A stretch of 64,000 nt of DNA, from NCBI RefSeq assembly GCF_963855985.1, contig NC_087107.1, positions 9,114,001-9,178,000 on the forward strand, read 5' to 3'. Positions 54,300 through 64,000 of this stretch are shown piece by piece. The notes beneath the pieces are model-generated. The model was not told the origin of the DNA and did not search any database. It worked only from the letters and a program-made list of their open reading frames with translations. Origin of the DNA: Ostrinia nubilalis. Lineage: Eukaryota > Arthropoda > Insecta > Lepidoptera > Crambidae. Numbering within the stretch: position 1 is the stretch's first letter; the number at the start of each line of letters is the position of its first letter. Position numbers and translations under genes: made by a program.

Positions 54300-57085
54300 A
54301 CTGAACCATCCAGAATCTTCCCAGATCTTCGTCTTTGTTGAAAATACCTTAGTTTCGACGTAGGCTTGAAGTATTTTGTGATACTTTCACTGTATATAAA
54401 AATCCTTCTTACATACGACGGCATGCAGGCATGCTAATAACCTCATGACGAAAAGGAATCATCACATTAGCATCCATCAATAAATAAAAAAGATTCATTC
54501 CATTCATACGAAAATTGGTAAAAGAAAACTAAGGAAGAAAATTGGCATGAAAAACAAAGCCTTTTTCTTTTATAAACAAAATCGAGTAAAGTACGATCAC
54601 GATATTAATATATCGAAAGTAACTTCTTTTAATTCTACATTAGGCATTTGTTTTTCTTTTACTTGCGTGTTTTTTTTATTTTCTATTTATTATTTTACTT
54701 GTTTTAAGCAATGCTTTTTGTGTTTACTTCCGTATGCTTATTTTTCAGTGAAAACTTCATTGAGAAAACTTTTACTATTTTCTACTAACATGTCTTCACT
54801 GGTTGGGTTTTATTGGCGGTGACTTATTCGGCAAACAGAAGTTGCAGTGGGAACGAGAGATGAAAATATGACCGTAAGTGCTAATCTTTTATGCATGAAA
54901 CACACATTCAAGCTAGGAAAACTAGAAAATATTTATGTAAGTTTATTAACATCTAGGTAGGTAATAGCGACATAATATAAAAGTTACACTTAACAATACG
55001 GCAGACAGTCAAAACAATATGCTGTTGGAGAAATAACAAGATATACACATGTTCGCACCTGCATAATCAAACTACGTACGTGACACCCATTGAAAGACTG
55101 AAAACTAATTCAAGAAAAACTATATTATCAATATTAACAGTAAAAACTATAGTTACAGTAGGACTTCGACGAAATATCTCAAAGGTAACGGGCAACGTAT
55201 TGTGTGACCACTTACTGATACAGTTTAGTCACCAACCTTGGTGATGGCAAAATGTCGAAACAGGTGGAAAAGGTCATCGCAAAACGTAGCATTGGTCAAT
55301 TATTCTTAAAAGCATTAGCAATCTAAAAAGACTATCTATTTTAGATATCGCAGCTGGTCTTGCAGAACATTTCATGCTTTCAAAATGGTTTTTGTATGTC
55401 AAATGTCAATAGAATTCAAGACCTGTGTGTCGGTGTCACACTCACAGTTTCACAGCGATGCAACGACGTGGTAACGTCATTTCCTTATTAATGTTTATCA
55501 AATAATGGACCAGAATTGAGGGCTTATATTATGACAATGATGGGATGATGTGTTAGGCAGTTACTGTTATGTATTCGTAGTCCATGTTCTTTGTAGAGAC
55601 AGAGTGCCATTACTAACTTGTACTTGTACGAACTCCTGAGGTGGTCAGTGTGTTTTTAATAATGAAAAATACACATAGAGTCACAGAATGATTTAAACGG
55701 AGAAAGAAATATTAGGAACCAAAAAGCTATGGAAAAAGAAGATATTTACTAAAACATGCTACAACAATGTTCCCTATATCTAAGTGTAAGATAACAATAC
55801 TGCCAACGTAATGCAAATGACATGCGCATGCACATTGAGTGTAAAACAACTTATGAACGTTATTTGAACTGGGGTCAAGCACATGTATGTAAGCTAACTA
55901 TACTTAACTATACTTCTTACGTCGACATCATTAGAAAGTGTGTGTGAAATCATATTACTGACCCGTGTTAATGCTGCTAAAATATTAATGTTTGTGTCTA
56001 TGTTATTACCTAGGATAGGAAGAGGTTGGCGCAGTTCATTTTGCGTGCCAATTGACGCCCGGAATTACATTCATAATCGTAACATTCTAATTTTTTTAAT
56101 TACTATTATTATTCGATCTATTTAATTAATAGTATCAGGCGTTACTTTGCTTTATTTCGAATCGACTTTATTTGCTTTCATTGTTTAAGTTACAGTATTT
56201 ACTGTGAAAAGCTAAAGTAGAAAACAGAATACCATTGTATTTTGTTTTCTGTCAAACTACATTTTTGTATCGTCATCAAAGTTAAGTGGAGGCAGGTCAA
56301 AGAATGAAAGTGGGTCAAAAAACAGTTGCAAGTTTTTCCATAATAATGATTTAATATTCATTAAAGATAGTTTCATCTTCTTTAATTGGCCTTTAGATGC
56401 AATTATGTAGGATAACCAAACAATTGAAACGGAACAAAGTATTGTACTCGTACTCGTTTTGTTATGAACGCAGAAATCATTTGTTTTTTCGTCTTGCCAC
56501 TTTACTTGGACCTGTCTTGCCGCTTAATTCTCTTACATTATGTACAAGTTAATCGATTATCAAAGGCCTAAGTAAATTGGGGACGTGTGACTCACACTCA
56601 GAGTGCCATTTGTGGCCATGTTGTGTTGACTTAGGAAGAGTGCGGGGGGCAAGTAGAGTCGGTGGAGCAATTTCGACTTTAGCAGACTCGGCATTAAGGT
56701 CTTAGGTTTCTTGGCAGACACATTTGACGTCAATGTGTGTAGTAAGTTCATCTCGACAATGCTTGAAGCGGTATGCGCGTCACACAGTCTCCTATTGTTG
56801 CCGACGACGGATCTTGTACGTGTGGTAGTTTTATAATACGCCATTGTACTCGATTGTCACTATCGTAAACATATTCTTATTCAACGAATTAATTTTGAAC
56901 TAGCGTCTGCTTGCGACTTTGCCTATTGCATGTCAGACTGTAACTGGGTTTCTTGTTGGTTTTAATTTTTAGCGCGCTACCCCATACTCTCTTTTTTCTA
57001 GAATAAAAGCTACCCTTTTCAGTTCTTGTCAGTTACAAATCGGTGCAACCCTTTTGAAGATTAACCGGAACACATAGATTTATTA
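54300..57085. other. Stretch with nothing recognised
   Basis: No coding features I can support. The minus ORF at 56560-56844 (94 codons) has no recognisable motif. Confidence 0.35.
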
Positions 57086-57091
57086 CTTACT

Positions 57092-57293
57092 AGCTTTCCG
57101 CCCGCGGCTTCGCCCGCGTGGAATTTTGTCTGTCACAGAAAAACAATATCGCGCGCGTATTTGCTCACCGTTTAGACTTACCCTGGACTACGACAAACAT
57201 TTTAAAACCAAAATCAGCTCAATCGGCCCAGCCGTTCTCGAGTTATAATCAGACTAACGAACATCAATTCATTTTTATTTATATAGATAGATA
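57092..57293 (+). repeat. Dispersed repeat, second copy
   Basis: Starts CTAGCTTTCCGCCCGCGGCT TCGCCCGCGTGG as at 30718, then diverges to CTCAATCGGCCCAGCCGTTC and ends ATTTATATAGATAGATAAG. Confidence 0.65.
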
Positions 57294-57784
57294 AGTAGAC
57301 TGGTAGTTAATTATTTTTTAATTCATAAGCATTTTGTAAAAATCTGTTATCTTGACGTGACAAACAGACGCTTTTTATAGATGTGAACCGAAGTATGGGA
57401 AGATATTCTTCAAATAACTAATACTGAAAATGACAGTAATAGAATAAGTTTACTCGTAGCACAGGTACAAACAAAGGTGATAATCTTGAAATCTGAAAGT
57501 GCCATTTTTTATGTAAAATGATAAAATAATCAAGATATTGATGAAGATCACAAAATACGCACGCGGAAGCGAATGATGGAAGATTTTTAAACCGACTTCT
57601 TTGTAGAGAATATTTAGACAAAAAATAACATATTTGACTGATGCCTGTTACAACATAGTTATGGTATCAATACTGAATTAGATGATTAAGAAATATTCTT
57701 CTTTCATGCAGCTAAATCTAGCTTAGCTCTACCATTGAGTTAGTTAATTGAAACAGTCTTTGGATTTTCCACGAAAATAAATAA

Positions 57785-59985
57785 TCAGAAGAATAAGATC
57801 GCGATGCACATAGGGAAATGAATGAAGATTTGTATCTTTTCAGGAAAAATTATACACAAATAAGGCGTTTTTGAGCAGGATATAATTTTTTTTTTTAGAT
57901 AACAGAATAATACGGGACTATTCCCACGTCCCACTTCCCAGTGCGGGAGGAATGGCGACGGATTGTAAGACTTGCCACCAGACCTGGTGTGACGACCACC
58001 ACCACTCTGGCAAGAGTGTAGCGACGAAGCAGAAGAAGAATTCCCACCTCTCGTTTCCACTGCTGCAACCCTTGTGTGTAGACAGGATCTACAGCTTGAC
58101 CGCCAATAATAACCCAATCAGTGAAGGCCAAGTCATTGAATAGTTGAATCTTTGTGTTCATAATATCCGTTTGTAGCATTGTACGGGTTTGCGTATGAGT
58201 CATTTCTAGTAAGTGTCTGGTAGGACATCGAACTTAGTAAAAAGCCCCAGTCGTGAGCGGATACTTAAACTTTTGGTTAGCACTGAATGATATAAATAAG
58301 ATAGCAAAAAGTTTTTAACTTATTCTGTATCCAAAACCTTGCCTTGGACTTCTCTGGCAACTCCAAGTAAGACTTGTTTTAGATCATCTTGAAATAAACA
58401 CCTATGCAATTAGTATTTCAGCACCTGTTAATAACCGAATGACAAAATATATTGGGGTCAATGAAATATTTGCACGGACAGTCCTCGTTACAAAAATTTT
58501 CGTGAATTTTATTACAATTGAAGTATCAAATTTTTCCGCAAAGGAAATAATTGACACTGTTCTAAAGCAGTAAAGCTTCGAAGGTAAATTCAGTTGCATG
58601 TTAGCAATACGGGTTGGAATTGAATGAAATTGTATATCTTCACAGTTCGTACCTAAATCAAGGAACTGACAATGATGGATGTATAATCATAACATTAGAT
58701 ACGACAGTAGCTTTGAAATTACAATTATTGGGTCCAATTTTATTTTGACACTACTTTAGATAAAATATGATGTTACAAACATTATTCATCTCTAGTAGAT
58801 TTCAAATTCTTATTGGAAGAAGTTTGTTTCAAACAGCAATCAAGAATTTGGAAGACGTTTTGTCAAATCCTATTGGATTAAGGAGCAATGACTAATTAAA
58901 GGCTTTATTGTTAAACATGCACATATAACCATTTCTGAGTCCTTTTGGGTAAACTTCAAAAAGCTCTTCAGCACTAAATGTCGTTGAGTCTTTTAAAAAT
59001 ATCGTTAAAGGAGTTTGCACCCTGATAGCTCCAACGATTTTGATTTGTCCGTGCTTCTTTCAACTTTATTACTCTTTAACTCCATGGGTATCATTGGAAT
59101 GACCATGAATTTGGCAAACACGTCTTGGTGGTACTTAGCATGTGAGAGCGTATCCGTCTGCCACTCGTCCGGTCGCAGTCTTAGTACCGTTGTTGCGAGT
59201 TCAATGTATCGTTCAATTTTTAACACATGCGTCATTTATAATATTAGCCATCATAGATCTTGAGGTAACTTAAAACTCTTTTAAAACATCCTTCTAAATC
59301 TTGTCATGGTTGGTAGACAACTCCGTCGAAAAGAATGTTGTTTGGCTTGTTGTATTTAAAATGTTTTAACTCGACTCTTGATTTCTTTCGAATTCTGATC
59401 GAATGCAGACATCGTGCCAGTTAAATGTTTGCACGATACTTAATAAACTTTTCGTGGAACTTTCAGTGGTTTCGCCGAATTCATAAGCGTTCGCACACTT
59501 TCGATTCGATCACATTGTTAATTAGATGCGTAATTAGACTGTAGATACTAAAGTAACATTGAAATGAGAACAAGACGTAGACAAACATTATTTGAATAAC
59601 TGGCATACAAATGATATCGGCTGCTAATAACCTACATAAGGTAAGCAAGAAACTGATAGTGTTAACCGCAGATTAGTCACGGCAGTCGCCGGTGATCCGG
59701 CTAATGAAAACATCGGAATGAATAGTCATGAAGACGTTAAGGAAAACAAGAAACCAGAGGATATACATACATTGGAACCAATACTACCGATCTCAATACA
59801 TATTCATGAAAAGTAGAAATTGAATGCTCTCACTTGAATATCGGACGGCATATGAAGAAATGGCTGACTTATAGTAGTCAGACAAGTTCAAAAGAACACA
59901 TAAGTAACGGAATCGCGACCGCAACATGATTTCCCACCACTGTATAAACGCTAATTGACAAAATATAGCGAAAGACGCCAACTAG
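57785..59985 (-). other. Cluster of protein-like but broken minus-strand fragments
   Basis: Open fragments at 59981-59793, 59235-59005, about 59030-58880 (including TFSAEELFEVYPKGLRNGYM), 58599-58402 and 58203-57895 read like protein but do not join, and stops separate them. I do not recognise the family. This could be a decayed gene or chance in a less AT-rich area. Confidence 0.25.
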
Positions 59986-59989
59986 AAAT

Positions 59990-61495
59990 CCAATTAAACT
60001 GAGAATTCATTACAAATATAAAACAGAATAGAAACCGGCCGAAAAAATCAATAATACTTACATTATAAAAATGAAATCCTCTGGAAAATGTATCGTTCAC
60101 GCACTGTTTGGTACAAAACACGGTTCTGGAGATAACACAAATATTTTAACGGGTTGCACAGCAGCCTCTCAGGCAAGTGTCTTAATGATTAACGTGTTAA
60201 TGGTTAATGATAATGTACCGGCGGGGCTGACACGCGCGTGCTCCTCCCGCGGAGTCCTGCAGGGTACTGTCGCGTGGAGTGCCAGCAAACTTGGTGCGCC
60301 GGTCGATTCGTTGCTAACGAAAGGTCTTCTTAGCATCGTCTGTTACCCGAAGCGGATCTCTAACTCGTGCGATATACGGTTCGTTTTGAACTGCAGTTCC
60401 ATTAACCAGTTTAGTTTCGCTCCACATGCATTTAGTGTATGCCACGGCCGTTTACGCATTTCTTTCGAGACGGGAGAAAAGGCGAAAGGACATTGCGGCT
60501 AGTGGACTGGTTGTTTGCGGTGCCACGTTGTTATCTTAATGCCGTGAAATCGGCTTGATGTAATGTATACCTCTAGTAAACTGGAACCATTATCTGGGAT
60601 CGAATCTGTTAGCTGTACGATGATACAACTTTTAAAAACAGGATTTACTGCTTGTTATGCTTTAGGTTCGTCACTTTTCATACAATATAAATAGAAATAG
60701 GTAATTAATATGAAAGATCATTGCTAATCATCTAACCTTTTCCTATTGTGGACTTAACCTTCATTAATCTTCGAGTTTACTTTAGTATTTCCCTGTCCTA
60801 CAACTTTATAAAATATTCATCATTCAAAATGATATTTCACAATTTACTCTATACATGTTCATTTTAGAATATATTTATCCATAAACATATCTTGCATCTT
60901 AACTCCTTCTTTTACTCGCAGAAGAAATAATTAAAGTGTGATTTCATTTTCAAAAAAGGGTAGGTTAGGTTAGAATGGGTTAGGATTTATGATATCAACG
61001 CCACATCAACGCTGAATCCATAACCTGTTTTAGGTATGTTCCCATTTCCTAAAGTATTGTACTCGTACATGACTTGTATAGCCAGGATCTACCTACATAC
61101 CACCAATAACCTCCTTGGCTCATTATTAGATTCCTTTGGACTTTAGAAACTCTTCAGAGGAATAGAGGAGAAAAAAATAAATAGATTAAACTTCAATGAT
61201 AAATAAGGTCTATACGATGGGTTTTAAAGAGGGTTTCGATAAATCAGTTTAAGAGAGCTATGCGATATAGACATTGGACAGTTTGCGTTTGTGAGTGAGC
61301 TTTTAAGTTACCGAATGATTCTTCGAACTATGGATACTGTTTCCGCCGACTGCTCCAAGATCGCGTTTATTATATTTCATGTATAGGATGTCATGCTTGT
61401 CCAGCTTGACTCCAGTCACTCAAGTGAATTGATATATGCATACCCTATCAAAATAAAATACGGTGTTTTAAATGTTTATGTATAGTATTGAATGT
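59990..61495. other. Stretch with one GC-rich ORF, no gene supported
   Basis: The + ORF at 60071-60502 (143 codons) starts MKSSGKCIVHALFGTKHGSG. It has no recognisable domain and no splice or promoter context, so it is left as unsupported. Confidence 0.3.
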
Positions 61496-61498
61496 ATA

Positions 61499-61763
61499 CA
61501 GGGTGTTAGGTAAATGGGTATATGAGCCGACACTAGCCCATGTTAACATGGTCATATAAATGGTATAGTGAAGTCAGAAATTTGATATCATCATTTTAAT
61601 TTTTTTTAATTTTCATACAAAATAAATTTTATAAATTCCGATTTGTATGAAAATTTCAATAATTAAAATGAAGATATCAATTTTCTGACTTCACCATACC
61701 ATTTATATGACCATGTTAACATGGGCTAGTGTCGGCTCATATACCCATTTACCTAACACCCTG
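61499..61763. mobile_element. 265-bp near-perfect palindromic MITE, TA flanks
   Basis: CAGGGTGTTAGGTAAATGGG and TATATGAGCCGACACTAGCC, continuing through CATGTTAACATGGTCATATA, are matched by their complements at the right end over more than 80 bp. TA is at 61497-61498 and 61764-61765. High arm identity suggests recent activity. No coding sequence. Confidence 0.85.
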
Positions 61764-61765
61764 TA

Positions 61766-63645
61766 GAGTTCGTTTTAAGATGACTTTCAGTTCATGACTA
61801 TTTTATAGTGACTTTATAAAATTATCTATAAGTACTTAGTTTATTCATATTTTAGGGAAAAAAGTACAAATTGTGAAATTTTTATTTATTACAAAATTGC
61901 CAGTGATTTCAGTTGTAAAATATTGTCACTCCAACCCATGACCCATCCAATTGATTCGATTGATTTCTGTACACTGCAAAAAACACCCTGTATAATTACC
62001 TCATCAAAAACGACTTGATGTTGATCAGGTAGTAAATAATATTTATATAACAGCAGATCATTATTACGTAGGTACTTTCAATGTGTTATATGATTTCACA
62101 TTCACCCTATATGAAAGGGCCTAGAACCCCGCTCTACGCGATAGAGTCTGGTTTAATACATTTAATAGTTTTACACCTTTTGTAAGATTATAGAAGCAAT
62201 AAACTATTGAGTATTGAGTATTAATAACATTCTCACAAAGTGCTATACATTAGTGACTGAGTTTCTTGTGCTACTTCTTCTCAGCACTGACCCGTTTGTT
62301 GTCCCGAAGCAGTGCCCCGATTGCGCTAATTTTTAACGTCTCCAATACATTGGCGCTTCTTCACCAGATGCGCTCCGTTTTTCATTCCAGCTGAGGTGCA
62401 AATTCGGTATCGCGGTAAAGTTAAATAAATAAATAAATTAAAAAAGTTCGAAAACCTTATTTTTTCACTAAAACACAGCAAATGTTTGTGAAGGCGTTTG
62501 AGAAAAAGTAGCTTTCTTTCAGCTTTTACACAAAGAAGCAGTTGCGTTTTGTTTTCGTTTTAACTAGCTGTCAAAGCGACACCGCGATACGAATTTGTGA
62601 TTTTCGTTCGTCGTCTAGTAGCGTTGTACTTAGTTGAAATTTTTTAGCGCATACTGGGAAGTGTAAAAGTGCTTTTTTAAAGCCCACTTGCAAAAATAAA
62701 ATTAATTTAATGAGTTGAGTTTTTGAGTTTGAGTTTTACATTAACCAAATCTCTGCTTATTATATTCGAACTATCAAGTTAAACTGTGGATTTTGCATTT
62801 TTTTAAATAACTTTTAAGCGATGCCAAGACTCTACGGTAAAGAGTGATTGTGACCTTTTATCTAACCTTTCTATCATGTTGACCCCTGAAAAGAGGTAAT
62901 TTTAACTATGCATTGAACACATGCTTGGCCAACGCCGTGGGCAAAATATTTTTCTACATGAATGGACTGTGAGCGCGCATGCGCGGCATAATGTGCACTC
63001 GACTGGATTATTACTTCAGTGGCTACACTTTTGGTAAGAGTTTGGGACAAAATAATATGTTTACCTTGGAAATTATACAAATTAATTTAATACAAACAAA
63101 CATATTATACAGGCTGGAAACGATTAGTGATCTCACTCGATTATTTCGAAACTATACAAAATATTGAAAAACTGGTTACTGATCCTGAAAGTGCTTCACG
63201 AGCTCTTTCAAATGGTACCAATAATAGGTTACAGAATAAACTGGAACTATCCGAAAATTCAATGTTTGCAGCTTCCATACATTTGGAAAAGCCACATTTT
63301 ATCGGAAAATTGAATTTATTACAACTACATAAGATGATCCAGTATTAAGCTTGATACTGTCGTGTGGACTTACACATAATTAAAAACACAAAAAATCAAA
63401 AGTTTCCACAAAAAACGCACCTTAGAATTTCAAGAGCGACTGGTAAGTATGTAATACTTATGTAAGTAAGAGCAACCTAACCCAATAGAAGAAAATTCCA
63501 ATGCAGACCCAAAAGTGTGGCGACCGCGTATTTTCTCCTGGGAGGTACCCTGGGAGGTCTGAAGTACACGCTAACGAGCTGTGTTGCGCTAATAAGGCTT
63601 CGAGATTATAGACGCGTACGCATCTTATAATTGATCAAGAGGGCT
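61766..63645. other. Stretch with nothing recognised
   Basis: AT-rich. A word CACCCTGTATA at about 61985 resembles the end of the preceding MITE. No gene supported. Confidence 0.35.
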
Positions 63646-63647
63646 TA

Positions 63648-63875
63648 GTGTGAGTTTACATCAAACGTCACTAGTGAGCGCGTAAAAAAATGACATTAAA
63701 TGTATGACGGATTGTACAGTAGACACTTTCAAGAACTAAAATCTTCATATATTTTAGTTCTTGAAAGTATGAAGATTTTATTTCTTAAAAGTTACCGCTA
63801 GAGGCGCTGTACAATCCGTCATATATTTAATGTCACTTTTTTACACAGTCGAATGTGTTTGACGTAAACTCACAC
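63648..63875. mobile_element. Palindromic MITE (family C, copy 2)
   Basis: Ends GTGTGAGTTTACATCAAAC and GTTTGACGTAAACTCACAC with TA outside (63646-63647 and 63876-63877). Inner arms GACGGATTGTACAG / CTGTACAATCCGTC. The centre is a hairpin with 17-bp arms (CTTTCAAGAACTAAAAT / ATTTTAGTTCTTGAAAG). Related to 37963-38130. Confidence 0.75.
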
Positions 63876-64000
63876 TACGCCCCCAGGAGGCCAGCCGTTT
63901 ACCTGAAAACACTATGTTGACTAATAATAATAATGTGTTGTTCGTGGTTGTTCGTTGGACGTATATATTTAAAAAAATACTTGTAGGGGGTCTTTGGGGT

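Noticed and set aside
60071..60502. 143-codon ORF on the + strand
   Set aside because: No recognisable domain, splice context or repeat relation; composition looks like chance in a GC-richer patch.
1..64000. CRISPR arrays, bacterial operons or phage-type systems
   Set aside because: Introns, LTR and LINE elements and SINEs show a eukaryotic nuclear genome. No regularly spaced direct repeats were seen.

Overview
This window is eukaryotic and AT-rich, with spliced genes, long introns and many mobile elements. Several repeats look lepidopteran: a tRNA-headed SINE at 45.1 kb, short LINE tails starting with CATCATCAT, the dispersed CTAGCTTTCCGCCCGCGGCTT repeat, and a Ty3/Gypsy element of probable Mag type. 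It is most likely a moth or butterfly nuclear genome. Species cannot be read from the sequence.

Only two host genes can be supported. (1) At 1-2.5 kb on the + strand is the 3' part of an Arg/Asp-rich coiled-coil protein in at least six phase-0 exons. Its last coding segment is repeated three times in tandem (2384-3320). (2) On the - strand is the Cdc42 small effector gene (Spec2/CDC42SE family). Its coding exons are 31139-30998, 7408-7314 and 6918-6910, separated by a 23.6-kb intron and a 395-bp intron. The protein is 81 residues with a CysCys pair and a perfect CRIB motif. The two genes converge, and their 3' UTRs fill much of 2.5-6.9 kb.

The large Spec2 intron (7.4-31.0 kb) holds a 1.43-kb foldback element (10.1-11.5 kb), several TA-flanked MITEs (13.3-16.2 kb), a DUF4817-type transposase lacking its catalytic core (16.6-17.1 kb), a repeat with degenerate internal units (21.6-22.8 kb), LINE tails (22.9-23.4 kb), a nearly pristine LTR retrotransposon (25432-29759) and a THAP-domain remnant (29.97 kb). 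The retrotransposon has 174-bp LTRs differing at one base, a 5-bp target duplication, and gag and pol in the same frame separated by one UGA followed by CUA.

From 31.5 to 64 kb no complete host gene is visible. This part holds stacked mobile elements. The best example is 44.3-46.9 kb, where a SINE lies inside a TIR element (9-bp TSD), inside a hAT-type element (8-bp TSD), inside a palindromic element. At 49.6-52.05 kb a second hAT-type element with an exact 8-bp TSD encloses fragments of two LINE families. At 39.0-39.9 kb a TA-flanked element carries a frameshifted PHD-like finger. Many small palindromic elements are present, several in families with two or more copies in this window. Stretches with nothing recognisable are listed as such.
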